Positions 24,110 through 35,717 of a DNA stretch of 64,000 bases are shown here, one piece after another (the first letter of the stretch is position 1; the number at the start of each line of letters is the position of its first letter). Position numbers and translations under genes: made by a program. The DNA comes from Hofstenia miamia (Eukaryota; Xenacoelomorpha; Acoela). The stretch lies in contig SCFE01000002.1 in NCBI GenBank assembly GCA_004352715.1, positions 3,792,091 through 3,856,090 of the forward strand. Direction: 5' to 3'. The notes under the pieces are model-generated. The model saw only the letters and a program-made list of their open reading frames with translations. It ran no database searches and was not told the origin of the DNA.

Positions 24110-24430
24110 TCATTTTGTATTTAAATTAGGTTTCTTTTCCTTAATATAAATTGATTCTGTGAGCTTGGTGCATTTGTGTTTCATAAAAAAACTATTAAAG
24201 TCTGATGTTGATGCTTTATGTATTTTTGAGTTCATAAAAATTTCAGATTGTAACTGTCCATAGAGCTGTTCTTGAATTCGTGTCTTCAAATGTCTTTTAG
24301 TTTCACTAATGTAGAAGCCTTCGCATTTCTGATAATTATATTTAGAAACAATTGATGAAACCAAAAATTTTTGAATGAGATCTTTGTTACGAACTAAATT
24401 TGATGTTTTTCCCGAATTTGAATTGGTATA
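24110..24430 (-). pseudogene. Penelope-like element GIY-YIG endonuclease, decayed
   Basis: The minus-strand frame from 24364 reads SSIVSKYNYQKCEGFYISET followed by KRHLKTRIQEQ. This is the pattern Y-x-C-x2-C-x3-YIGETKRxLxxRIxEH of Penelope-type GIY-YIG endonucleases, which cut target DNA. Here the first Cys is Tyr, YIG has become YIS, and the His after RIxE is Gln. The C-terminal block (TKLTESIYIKEKKPNLN) matches the other copies in the window. Upstream the copy is cut by the Tc1-like element at 24508. A ribozyme-like motif lies downstream at 23986-24035. Confidence 0.75.
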
Positions 24431-24507
24431 ACTCTTGATTTCCTTAGTTTTCTAATTAAATTATATATAGATTTCATAAGACGTGATTCGTGCGGTTTAT
24501 AGATATA

Positions 24508-25225
24508 CAGTGCTGGGTGAATTAATTGAGCCAACAAGGAAAACGGTATATAAATTTATTTAAGCAAACAATTAAGAGCAAGCAAGTTTAACAATTGAAT
24601 TATTTTGTCAAAGTTATAAAACATACAACAACTGACATGAAAAAATGTCAGTGTGGCACATATCCACCTCGAGACCTTAGGCAGAGATCGACTCGATGAG
24701 GCATACTATCAACTAAAGTTTTGCAAAGATGGCCAATTTCTGGGTCGTTATACCAAATTAATGTTTGTTGCTCGTTAAATAAGCTGTGCCTTTGACATGA
24801 CAACAACTTCGTTGACCTTTTTTTTGAGACAAGCCCAGGCGTTTTCAATGGAGTTGAGGTCGGGACTGTAAGGCAGCCAGTCCATTTGCACACCACTTTC
24901 ATTAAAGAAATCCATGACAGCTCTTCCCTTATGACAGGGTGCATTGTCTTGCACAAAAACATAGTCATTCAGCCCAAACCACTCAGCAGCCGCCGGTAGT
25001 AGATGGTCTCACAATACAGACATGTATTTCTGGCCGTTCATTGTACCTTCAATCGCAACTAGAGGCCTTGGTCCTTGACGAGAGATGCACCCCCAGAACA
25101 TGACATGCTGTTCAAATGGTCTATGGGACACAGTTTAATTAAGGCGGATTGGAGCATCTCTGCGTCTACGTACAAATTGTGGACAGCGAATTGAAAGATT
25201 TATTGCTGTTTCGTCGCTGAAAATT
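24508..25225 (-). pseudogene. Tc1-like transposon A, transposase 3' half
   Basis: The end at 24508 (TA then CAGTGCTGGGTGAATTAATT) is a Tc1-type terminus. On the minus strand the DDE domain is readable. The first Asp is in FSDETAINLS (about 25222), followed by MFWGCISRQGPRPLV (about 25100). The second Asp is in VQDNAPCHKGRAVMDFF (about 24955), and the final Glu in YSPDLNSIENAW (about 24840). There are in-frame stops after DAPIRLN and at MSVL, and the C-terminus is shifted. Between second D and E I count 33 residues, one fewer than the common 34. The 5' half lies in the N-gap 25226-26022. Confidence 0.85.
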
Positions 25226-26040
25226 NNNNNNNNNNNNNNNNNNNNNNNNNNNNNNNNNNNNNNNNNNNNNNNNNNNNNNNNNNNNNNNNNNNNNNNNNNN
25301 NNNNNNNNNNNNNNNNNNNNNNNNNNNNNNNNNNNNNNNNNNNNNNNNNNNNNNNNNNNNNNNNNNNNNNNNNNNNNNNNNNNNNNNNNNNNNNNNNNNN
25401 NNNNNNNNNNNNNNNNNNNNNNNNNNNNNNNNNNNNNNNNNNNNNNNNNNNNNNNNNNNNNNNNNNNNNNNNNNNNNNNNNNNNNNNNNNNNNNNNNNNN
25501 NNNNNNNNNNNNNNNNNNNNNNNNNNNNNNNNNNNNNNNNNNNNNNNNNNNNNNNNNNNNNNNNNNNNNNNNNNNNNNNNNNNNNNNNNNNNNNNNNNNN
25601 NNNNNNNNNNNNNNNNNNNNNNNNNNNNNNNNNNNNNNNNNNNNNNNNNNNNNNNNNNNNNNNNNNNNNNNNNNNNNNNNNNNNNNNNNNNNNNNNNNNN
25701 NNNNNNNNNNNNNNNNNNNNNNNNNNNNNNNNNNNNNNNNNNNNNNNNNNNNNNNNNNNNNNNNNNNNNNNNNNNNNNNNNNNNNNNNNNNNNNNNNNNN
25801 NNNNNNNNNNNNNNNNNNNNNNNNNNNNNNNNNNNNNNNNNNNNNNNNNNNNNNNNNNNNNNNNNNNNNNNNNNNNNNNNNNNNNNNNNNNNNNNNNNNN
25901 NNNNNNNNNNNNNNNNNNNNNNNNNNNNNNNNNNNNNNNNNNNNNNNNNNNNNNNNNNNNNNNNNNNNNNNNNNNNNNNNNNNNNNNNNNNNNNNNNNNN
26001 NNNNNNNNNNNNNNNNNNNNNNATATATATATATATATAT

Positions 26041-27632
26041 AGCACTGGAAAAAAGAATTTGGCCACAGATGATTTGTCATAAATATTTCTAAGAAATGGA
26101 CTCCAAGAATGTCATTAGTATATTTTAATTAAATTTGGGGTTGCAGAAAGAGGAATTCATCAATATTAAGACATAATTGTCACTGTTTACTTTAAATCTC
26201 AAGGAGAAATGCTACAATACTTTTAGTTAGCTGATCTTTTCTTGGAAAAATGTATTCAGCCACTCAGACCAAATCAGAGAATCTGTAAAAAACATTCATT
26301 GGTTGAGCTTTTTGCAGTCTATTAATATTGAAAACGTCTAATAACAGTCCTTCTTCGCCATATATGATGCCAGGTTACGTACCTCTTGCAATCCGCGAGT
26401 TAATTATCTCCAAACATTTTGAAGGGATGAGTCAACGTAATATAGCCCAACTTGTAGTACGACCTCGAAGTACTGTCGGGGATATCATCAGACGTATCAC
26501 TTCTGAAAATATCATTGCCCCCAAACCAAAACCAAAATCCGGAAGACCAAATAAGTCCTCCAAAACCTCCCAATCAGTTCTTGTGTGCATTTCAAAGCAA
26601 AATCCCAGGAAGACTTCAGAGGAACTTTGGAAGGAATGTGCTGATGGTCACCTCGTGACAGCAAAAACTGTGCGAAACATGTTGAAGTACTCAATTGGGA
26701 CTTTCGTCGTACCCAGAAAGCCATTCTTAACCTCAAAGCAAAGATTACACCGACTGAGGTGTCCACTTTAATGAGAGAAAATTCATCTGAACATTGATCT
26801 AATGTTATATTTTCTGATGAGTCAAGATTTGAGCTATACAAATCAAAAGGAATGTTGATAAAGAGCCCAACTGGGCATAAGTTCAGGTTTTTGCCTCAAT
26901 TTACTGGGGGGACCATGAAGTAGGGTGGAAAGTCTGTAATGGTATGGGGTGCAATATCGAAGTGCGGCTTTCGCAAAATTGTGCACATCACTGGTACTCT
27001 GCGAAGCTCTTAATAAGCTCAGACTTTAGAAAAGGAACTTTTGCCAATCCTTACAAGTGATTCAATATATCAGCAGGATAGTGCTCCATGGCATACCTCA
27101 CAAAAAATGAAAAACCTCTTCCATAATAATGGGGTTGCTATCTTCACTGATTGGCCTGGCCAATCTTCAGACCTTAACATTATCGAAAATATGTGGAAAG
27201 AGGTCAAACATTAATTAGACTGCATACTCTTCAAGCAATAATGAAAGAATTTTGTGCAATTCCCAAAAGCTTTATTGAAAAACTTTTTGCTTCAATCCTT
27301 GATCGGCTTGAAGCTGTTATTCGCTCAAAAGGACACTACAAAATATAAGAAGAGACAGTTTTGTTGCTAAGTGCTTGTATTGCATCAATTATTAATTTAT
27401 GTACATTATTTTGAATTTACTTTTTTCGGATTTGCTAATTTATTTAAATTTTTTCAATACAAGTTTTCTAATTTTGAATAGAAATTAATTGTCAATTGTT
27501 CTCCTACATATTTTACGGTATTAGACATAAAGATTTTCCGTTCTTAATCAAAGTAACACTTAGTTATAGTTTTAGGCACACTCTATCCAATGAATGTTCA
27601 TTATTTATTCAAAATGTATATTTCCAGTACTG
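26041..27632 (+). mobile_element. Tc1/mariner-like transposon B
   Basis: The left end AGCACTGGAAAAAAGAATTT (preceded by TATA) and the inverse of the right end CAGTACTGGAAATATACATT share the terminal CAGYACTGGAAA and are followed by TA. At about 1.6 kb it has the usual size for a complete Tc1-like element. Its broken transposase lies at 26328-27346. Confidence 0.8.
26328..27346 (+). pseudogene. Tc1-like transposon B transposase
   Basis: The frame from 26328 is open for 147 codons. It carries the paired-like DNA-binding region: an N-terminal helix-turn-helix (LIISKHFEGMSQRNIAQLVV), a GRP-type hook (KPKSGRPNKSSK), and a second HTH ending in PRKPFLTSKQRLHRL. After a stop at 26769 the catalytic part continues with VIFSDESRFELYKSKG (first Asp), KSVMVWGAISKCGF, IYQQDSAPWHTSQKM (second Asp) and GQSSDLNIIENMW (final Glu). 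Several stops break it. I count 35 residues between the second Asp and the Glu. The transposase would cut and paste the element at TA sites. This copy is dead. Confidence 0.88.
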
Positions 27633-27654
27633 TATATTTGTGTAATAGTTCTTA

Positions 27655-27690
27655 TATATATATATATATATATAAATATATATATATATT
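27655..27690. repeat. (TA)n microsatellite at the 5' break of a Penelope-like copy
   Basis: TA run interrupted once by AAATA. Coding sequence of the Penelope-like endonuclease starts immediately after it. Confidence 0.9.
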
Positions 27691-27891
27691 GGGGAAACGA
27701 GAAGGCAATTAGAATACAGAAATTCAGAGCATATGCGAGGTCATCTTCAATCAGAAATATATTGCCATGAACATGCACCTAAGAAGAAAAACTTTACTAT
27801 TTTAATGAAAACCAAACATACAAAAATTGCAGAAGCTATATTCATAAAAGAAACTAAGGAGAATCTATTAAATAAACAATTAATTCAATGA
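27690..27891 (+). pseudogene. Penelope-like GIY-YIG endonuclease, C-terminal part
   Basis: The plus-strand frame starts within the YIG motif (IGETRRQLEYRNSEHMRGHL) and runs to a TGA at 27889-27891 through KTKHTKIAEAIFIKET and NLLKQ-like sequence. The same tail pattern is present at 62.7 kb (KTSNTKIAEAIFINH). Everything upstream (reverse transcriptase, first Cys pair, GIY) is missing at the (TA)n boundary. A hammerhead-like motif lies 80 bases downstream. Confidence 0.75.
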
Positions 27892-27968
27892 CGAAATTTC
27901 GAATAAGATCTACGATTTACAATTTTAATATCATAAAATTTGTATTTACCACAATATTATTTTAGTTA

Positions 27969-28016
27969 TTTTGTACTGACGATGAGTGAAGACACTCGCA
28001 ACAATTTTACATAAAA
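27969..28016 (+). ncRNA. Hammerhead-ribozyme-like motif
   Basis: CTGACGA at 27976-27982 is followed by an extra T and a 5-bp helix II GAGTG/CACTC with loop AAGA. Then comes GCAA (GAAA expected), a four-base loop CAAT, and TT before the predicted cleavage point. Helix I pairs TTTTGTA (27969-27975) with TACA-T-AAAA (28008-28016) with one bulged base. The A-to-C change in GAAA may reduce activity. Confidence 0.6.
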
Positions 28017-28066
28017 TATTTCTTGTTTTTTACAATGAATAGTTTAAGCACACTTTGTACACAATA

Positions 28067-28069
<3 letters not shown>

Positions 28070-28104
<35 letters not shown>

Positions 28105-28318
28105 GNNNNNNNNNNNNNNNNNNNNNNNNNNNNNNNNNNNNNNNNNNNNNNNNNNNNNNNNNNNNNNNNNNNNNNNNNNNNNNNNNNNNNNNNNNNNNNN
28201 NNNNNNNNNNNNNNNNNNNNNNNNNNNNNNNNNNNNNNNNNNNNNNNNNNNNNNNNNNNNNNNNNNNNNNNNNNNNNNNNNNNNNNNATATATATATATA
28301 TATATATATATATTGTGT
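28070..28318. repeat. (TA)n microsatellite with 182-base N-gap
   Basis: TA runs at 28070-28101 and 28288-28312, each followed by TTGTG, on both sides of Ns at 28106-28287. The sequence is probably one long TA array that could not be assembled. Confidence 0.85.
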
Positions 28319-28686
28319 GTTTAGTAATAACAGCATATTTTCCATGATAGACAAATACTGACAGTTAACTTATGGAGGTTTCCAGCTAGTAATCAACCTG
28401 AAAGCTTTCCATGTTAAATTTAATTGAAAAATTGCTTGGTGCAATTATATTTACGAAGCCATTAGTGCTTTCCATCAGCATGAAGTAATTTATATTAACG
28501 ATTTCCTTCCCTTAGCTTATGTAATAGCAGATCACTGCCATGAAGTAATAGGAGTGACTGTGATGAAAATTTAATTTTGTTATTTACGAATTGATTACTG
28601 CAAGAACTGCTATTAAAAGGTAGTTGTTGCTTCCCTACTTTTCTGTCAACGCAATTCAATTTAGTTTTAATTCCTTAGGTAACGAA

Positions 28687-28810
28687 ATGCGCGTGCTGTT
28701 TTTATTGTTGCTTTGCGTGATCACACTCGAAGCTTTTCCATTTTTTAGCGATTGCAATGATTTGGATGGCGGGCCTTGTATGACTCTATCAAAAGACAAC
28801 CGATTTTACA
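28687..28810 (+). CDS. Possible first coding exon of a small secreted protein
   Basis: The ATG at 28687 opens MRVLFLLLLCVITLEAFP, a textbook signal peptide (charged start, hydrophobic core). It is followed by a short Cys-containing segment (FFSDCNDLDGGPCMTL) and DNRFY. The frame then meets a good 5' splice site (ACA then GTAAGTAA at 28811). Cleavage would be after A or P around residue 16-18. The rest of the gene is not certain: a candidate second exon at about 29561 lies inside a segment that is also present inverted at 32.1 kb. I do not recognise the family. The exon could be genuine or chance; signal peptide plus donor is the only support. Confidence 0.4.
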
Positions 28811-28818
28811 GTAAGTAA

Positions 28819-30175
28819 TGGATTGAATTATTATTTTTAGTACTGAAAAATATCAATTTAAGCAGTTCAATGGATGGTGTAATGAAATTCTAATGGCCTG
28901 ACTTCTGCGATAGCTAATAGGCTTCAATACCCATAGCGTGAAACACTTCAATTTTCAATTGAATAAAAGGGTGAAAATTTTAAAGCACTTATGATCTACT
29001 CTGAGATTACAATTTATACTAAAACACCTGATTAAATTTGTTTTGAAAAAACACATTGAAAAATTGAAAATGCTGATTAAAATAGTGCCTTAAGTATATT
29101 TTAAAAACCTCATTTCTTCAACGAACTCTTTGCTCAGGAACTATTTCAAATCATTATTATGTAAGTGTCATAAATCTATAGGGTGTTTATAAAAGAACTC
29201 AGTTCTGTAATTGCCTCAACCTTTTTAAATGCAGATTATTTTGATTTTATCTTAGGCACAATAAGTAAATAAATTTGCGGTTACATTTTTAGATATAGTT
29301 GAAATTGGGAACTGCCAGAAGTATTTTACAAGTGCACACCTATATAATATCTACAAAACGACTATTTTTAAAAATAGTATCAGACACAATTTAAGGTTAG
29401 AAGTAGATGTTAAATCATCATTTGACACAATTTCTGATTGAATCGGGTAAAACAATTTAATGAATTTAATTTACATGGTTGATTTGGAAATTTTAACACA
29501 AGTTAAGTCATATATTCGAAACTTATCCCTTATCAAATTATATGAATTTCTTCACAGACGTACCCAGTAAAGCTGTTGGTACCCCAAGTAACCCATTGGT
29601 AATTATGTCTGCTTCTTAATATTAACTATACATATTTTCCTTTTGATATGCTTTTACGTCACTGTGGTAACTTGATATAACCAGAGAAAGGCAAATAAAT
29701 GATTTTCTCATAAATATCACATCAAAGAAATTTTCTTTTGATGACTACTTCGTAAAACGACTTTACAACACAAAGCTTTGTTTTGTTACTTTCCTCTTAT
29801 TATTGTAATAAAGAATTTTCCAGATAAATCCCCATCGATCATTTTATTCCCAATAATATTTTATATGTCAATTACAAATAAAAAATGTGTATTTATATTG
29901 TTGTCAAAAGCGTGGGCCTCAAGTGGTAAGGTTCTATGTTCAACGCTTCTACGAAATGCCAACATAATTCTATGAATTCTTTCAAAGATGTGGCAAAAAA
30001 TGAAACAATTTATTTCACATTTGATTAAGGAAATTCAATGAACTGGGAAAAATGCTCAGCTCAAAAATATAGCAAATAAATTTACAATTAAATGACCAAC
30101 TAATTTAATTTTGCTACCAATACTAGACTAATTTCAGAGGACCTCACTTTACCGTACTTAATCAATCAATATTAG
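28819..30175. other. Non-coding; holds one copy of a 110-bp inverted-duplicate segment
   Basis: Bases about 29510-29610 recur inverted at about 32095-32215. The translated text (RNLSLIKLY, then SCW.PK.PIGN) is similar in both, so it is probably a fragment of an unidentified transposon. Otherwise nothing is recognised. Confidence 0.4.
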
Positions 30176-31494
30176 TTAACCCTTTTTGGTACGGTCATTT
30201 ACATATTCATATATAGTATGCGTGTAAGATTTTGTTACAATAAAGTAAAATTCAGAAAATGACGTTTATATAAAAAATTCAAAGAAATACAGAAAAAAGA
30301 AAGTTAGTAAATAAATGCAATTGTTGTTTAAACAATTTCTAATGCTGTGAGCTTATGAGATTTAAGCATTTATTGCACAAGGTTGGATGCAATCTTGGTC
30401 TTACACTACTCAAGACCGAAAGTTCATCTGAGGATTCATCCTGAGGCAAAGCTCGGTTCTACGACTTAGCCAGTCTTGACTAATTCTTGGGTGCAATATC
30501 CAATATTTACCCAGTGAACTTAAGGTGTGTGTTCAGTATAATATTTTATTCTACCAGTATAATATATTCAATGTTTACGACAAAACCCTGGCTGCTTTCA
30601 CCTGATCAGAGCAGAAAGTGACAACCCCAAAAGACTAAGGATATGTAATGTAGAAAAGAATATTTATGTGTATGAAATTAATAATTATTTTTTTAATACA
30701 AAATCTTCAATTTAAGACAATGTGTAGTGTACGATAACAATGCAAAATAAATATATATAAACCAAAAGATATCTCCATTTGGTAGCTTCAGTTTGTCATT
30801 ATTTCCTTTGATGGTCCTAGTTTGCAAGTATCAAAAAGCTGCTCATTTACTGCGAGAGCATCACATGGTGAATAAAAAACTATTCATTGAACGACTACCA
30901 AACAGATCAAACTGTTGAAAATTTGTCACTTTAAAGACTCTGGGTGGTTCAGTAATTATCAAATCTTATGAACTGCAAACCAAAGTTGAACCTTTCTAAA
31001 CCCATAAGAGCTTTGTAGAAAGTTTAATATCACATGGATAACATACGTTTTTTTAACTGATGAATAAATATCATTTGGTAACAAATCATCCATATCAGTG
31101 CCTATTGAATTTTCTTCAATGGGAGCAGAATGTCACTTATTGCTACTTCATTGTTTCTATATGTTTTCATTATTATATATAATACATGTAACATCATTTG
31201 TATCACTGGCTGCATCAATTGCTAAGACGCTAAACTTATGAAAAGCAAATAAAAATGCTTTATGCTTTGGCATATTGCTAGTGTATAACATTTTAACAAA
31301 ATGTTACACCCGTACGTTAAAGGAATATTTAGTAATCCTGATTGGAAAATGTGAGGAGTTCAATTCAAAACATGTCATGAAAGAACATAATTAAATGCTG
31401 TAGAAATACATTGAAGGAATAATTTTCTTTTCGTATTGTGCACAAAGTATAACGTTTCGTAGCAAAATGTTACGTCCGTACTAATAAGGGTTAA
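30176..31494 (-). mobile_element. piggyBac-like element, decayed
   Basis: The element is bounded by TTAA on both sides (30176-30179 and 31491-31494). Inverted ends CCCTTTTTGGTACGGTC and, inverted from the right, CCCTTATTAGTACGGACG fit piggyBac structure. A subterminal copy of the ACGT-rich motif occurs near 31300. On the minus strand remnants of a transposase are visible: MGLERFNFGLQFIRFDN (like the RMSRNRFE..LRFDD block) near 31015, and DALAVNEQLFDTCKLG (like TVDEQL) near 30860. The catalytic Asp before Glu is Asn. In-frame stops are frequent. Confidence 0.65.
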
Positions 31495-33431
31495 CTTAAC
31501 CCCTTTCTAATATAGCTACGCTACAACGAAATAAATGTTCAGCTTAGCTACACTGTTTTAAATGAAACTCCAAATTACTATCAGATGATGACGTAATTTT
31601 TTTTTAATATTTTTGTCAGAAATTTAGCTTTTTAACCTATGCCCCTGTGAAGGGACAACCCGAAAACCATTTCCATGAATAAAGAAAGTATACAAAATCA
31701 TCAAAAATCGCATTCTGCTTAAAAAGCTTAGTGCAATCACCAACTTTTGTATGACTGGATTTAAATGTCTCAGAGAAATTAAGGTCTTTGACGATTTTAG
31801 CACAATGTTTTGAAGATTAATAAAATATTTCTACCATATTTTTTAAAGCTGATAAATTTTTGCGTTTTTTGTTAATGGCAATGTCAATGGTGGTTTTAAG
31901 TACAGGGCTCACACCCAGCGGAAGAACAATCTAATCAAAGAAATTGCAATCCCATAAACCTCAACTTTTTTAGTATCTGCACAACGAGTAGATAAAAATT
32001 AGAACAAATAATAAATATAGCCAGCCATTTGCTAGTGTTTTGCCATTTTTAGAAAATTTGGCTTCCTTCTATTTGGATTTACCTGTTCATGTAATATAGT
32101 AAAGGTCAAACACTTAATTACCAATGGGCGACTTGGGGTGCCAACAACTTAAATTTGTACATCTGTGAAGAATATCATATAATTTGATAAGGGATAAATT
32201 TCGAATAAAAGAAATGCTAGTTCTTAGATTACTCGATATTTTTATATCACATGCCTTGTTGCAAAGTTCATTTGAGATCGAGTTTTTTTGCAAATAAATT
32301 TCCAATTCATTTTGATAGGAAACAACAATATCTGCAATGGCTCATTGGTCAGATTACCTTCATCTTTACATAAAAAAAACTTAGATAAAACTGAAACACA
32401 TTAATGCCAATCGTCATTTGTTACTGTTAATAGTATATCATGGTTAATTTTAAGTTTATTGTCTAATATTATTCCACGAATTTGAAATTTTCCACAGGCC
32501 TAGCAGTTAGCAGTTCCATTAGACATAGCGTTACCAAAAATATACATAGAATTAGCTAATTAAAGATACAGAATACATTATACTAGTGTTCATGTACGAA
32601 TAGTACATCATAAATATCTGGGCATTTTGCGTGACCACTGCTCAGTCAGATTTCCTTACCTAACAGCAGTAGAATTTTCTGTACTACTACTTCCTAAAAA
32701 CAAGTAATTATTACCCAAAACCATTCTCTAATTCTCCAATAATACTTTTACAAGAATATATGTGAACAAACATTTACAATTTCTTGTCCATTTTAAAGGG
32801 AGAAATGTTTATTTAATTAGTAGAAAGAATTTGGAGCCAATTCTAGTTAAAGCTAAAAATTTTGGAAAGATGATGAAAACGAAATCTATATTCAGGAAAA
32901 TATAAACTGACCACTTCTTTAATTAGCGGTATTAAATAAATATTTACAAAGTATATTTACAAAAAATACATGCTTAACACAGAAAAAATAATACATATAT
33001 GTTATTTTCTTGCCTTTGTGAAATTATCATTATAAAATGTGTATGCAGTTCATGATGTTTTGATTAATAATTTCCTGAGACAGATTTGAAATCTTTTAAT
33101 GTCGTAGTTCGTTTAACTCCGCGAGAGAAATAATTTCATTGACTTATTCGGACGCATGCCAATATTTTATGCTTATACTTTGTGACACAGAATTCTTTTA
33201 CAAATGCCATTGAGACTTTCTAATTCAAGGTTTTTGCATCAATGGGGAAACTATTTTGCAACTTTGATAATAATTTGTCAAGATGAATTTCATAAAGTCT
33301 CCTAAATCTAATTTTAGTGTGAGCTTAATTTCTTTTACCATCGCTGAAGGCCGATTTCAGAGGCTGCTATTTGTATAATTTTCTAGGAGGAAGGAAAATG
33401 ATGTTATTGCAAATTCATCCTGATGGGATTC
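31495..33431. other. Non-coding; nothing recognised except the inverted-duplicate segment at 32.1 kb
   Basis: AT-rich sequence. The minus-strand frame 32114-32305 overlaps the segment shared with 29.5 kb and has no family resemblance that I know. Confidence 0.4.
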
Positions 33432-35712
33432 GAAATTAAATATAAACATATATGTATGCAATAATCATGTTTTGAGTTTTATCAACTGCAAAATATACAA
33501 TTCCTCCATATGAGAAAACATAGAATGATAAAAGAAATGACGATAAAACAAATAATGAGCAGAATAATGCAATTGTATAGGAATATGCTTGTTGGAGGAA
33601 TTTCTGAAACTAGCTAAATCAATGAAAAACATCAATAGAAATTTTTGTTAAACATGCATAGTTCGAATTTGTACACAAGCACGACCAAAGCAGCAGATTT
33701 ATTTTTGTGACTATAAAAATGTTTTCTGCTTTTGCTTCAGGAAAGCTTTCTTTAATATTTTTTCACCATTATTTAAATGTATTCTGGCTTTTTTACATTA
33801 CTGGTTTCAAATATTAGTCATTAAATATTATCATTGCCATAATTATACATTTCTAGATTAGCTCTGGAAAAAATTACAAATCTTTTCTAAAAAAACTCCA
33901 ATATTGTTAGCAATTAAACATTCTTTTTTAAACAACTATGTAATCAAAACTGCCATAATAATACTTGAATTGCAGCTTATTACAATTTTTGTATTCTATT
34001 TATCTGATAAACAAGATCATATAAAATTAACAAAGTAATAATAAAAGACTTATTTATAAAAGTCTTAGCAATAAAGCTTAAAGTCACATCATCTATCATG
34101 TTTTGTGTGCATTATAGACAGTTACATATTTAGCAACTGTTCTGAAATTGAATTGCGGAATTATGTCTTTAAACGACTGAAGGCATTGAATGACCGTTCG
34201 GCTTCACATGATTTACGTTGCAGCTAATGTTTTCTAATGAATATTGTCTGAAATTTGGAATATAGTAATCCCACCGAAATATAAAGGGCTAATGGCAAAT
34301 GCTTGAAATAAATGAATTTTTGTATGAGGAACAATTTGTAAATCGATCGGTATTCCAAAATATTTATAAGAATAGACACTGTAAAATCTATGTGACCCAT
34401 TATATTTATATTCAAGTCAGCATCTGATGCAATTATCCAGACAAAACAAAACTTGCAAAATTTTTTGGAAGTCTGAAAATATTTTGCTATTGTAGAGTTG
34501 GATTTCAGATGTTTATACTCAATAGACCATACCATAACAATTTGATAAAAAGTTAAAATGAAAAGGTTTGCATAAATGTATGATTAGGATAAATTTAAAA
34601 GTATTTAGCTGATAGGAAAAGCGAGTCAAAATCAACACTACTGTCTAACTCGAGTAACCATTATTAGACCTATATAGTGTCATGAAAATGTAATCCAAAA
34701 TATTGATGATAATGTATATTCTGCTTTTTGACAAATCGAATATACAAGTATAATAGTAATAATGATATTAATAATATAACTTTATCAAACTGTAAATGGC
34801 TGTCACTATATAAATTTACAACTTTGAACGTCATATTCAGTCTCAAAAAATGTCCAGAATAACATAAAAATATTTTTTAGACAGTTTCAATCAAAATGGC
34901 AAAAAGTGTATTTTTTACAAAAAAAAACGTTTTCAACGTTTACAACAATGTTTATTTTTTGCTTTTAGACAGACCGAGCTCAGGGTAATAAAATTTTGCT
35001 AAAACAACTATAGTAGCAAACATTGAATTATTATAAACTTATCAACATTAATTTTTCGTTTCATACACCTCAAACAAAACACAGGCTTTGCTATTTTTGC
35101 GGTAGAAAATCGCTTATAAAAGTGCGCCTGAACGAAACCAAAAAAATATTTTCCAAACTTTCCTAGATAAATTTGAAAAAAAGAGTTGAAAAAACACTGC
35201 AAAAAGACAGTTTTCTTACACAATGCTTAAAACATGTTTTAAACAGGTCCTGTTTGAAACATGCCAGCCCAGGTTTCAAAAGGGCACACGCATATCTTAA
35301 TTCTTAACAGTTAAAAAGTTGGGCAGATCTGAAAAAAATTATTTTTACGTGTAGTTTTAGACTTCTTAATTTTTACAAATATTGAAAAATAATGTTTGTA
35401 GACCTAATTAATTTATTATTTTTCTTTTGTATGTATTTATCTACATGTATGGAATCGAGCGCTTTCGAGAAATCCAAGCAATTGAGGATTATTAATTATA
35501 ATTTATGGTTTCTATCCATTTTTCAGTTGCTTCCACTAAAACGTCGGTAGTAGAAATACCCTTACAAAAACCATATTGTATTTGGTGTAAAGATTATCTA
35601 AAGTAACATAAATGGAACATTAGTGTTGTTAAGGAAACTCTAGCCACACTAAAATTTCATTGTGAACCTTTGTCCTACTTAAAAATTGATCTAAGTAAGT
35701 ATTGCTATATTA
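33432..35712 (+). repeat. 2281-bp duplication, copy 1
   Basis: Identical by eye to 35718-37998 and separated from it by five Ns. It ends with TATTGCTATATTA, exactly where copy 2 continues into a transposon with terminal inverted repeats. No coding sequence of note. The frames at 34224-34535 and 35008-35223 have no known relatives. Confidence 0.9.
34995..35265. repeat. Interspersed repeat also found at 60.1 kb
   Basis: The text around GCAAACATTGAATTATRATA, CTTATCAACATTRATT and TTTTCCAAACTTTC recurs at 60075-60260 with about 75-80% similarity, and in the duplicate at 37281-37551. It contains a near-perfect 31-bp palindrome at 35233-35263 (CATGTTTTAAACAGG-T-CCTGTTTGAAACATG, shown as two arms). 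Probably an old MITE family. Confidence 0.6.
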
Positions 35713-35717
35713 NNNNN

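Noticed and set aside
29905-29960. tRNA-like text GCCTCAAGTGGTAAGG...GTTCAACGC
   Set aside because: The spacing between A-box-like and B-box-like words is far too short for a tRNA, and no acceptor stem forms.
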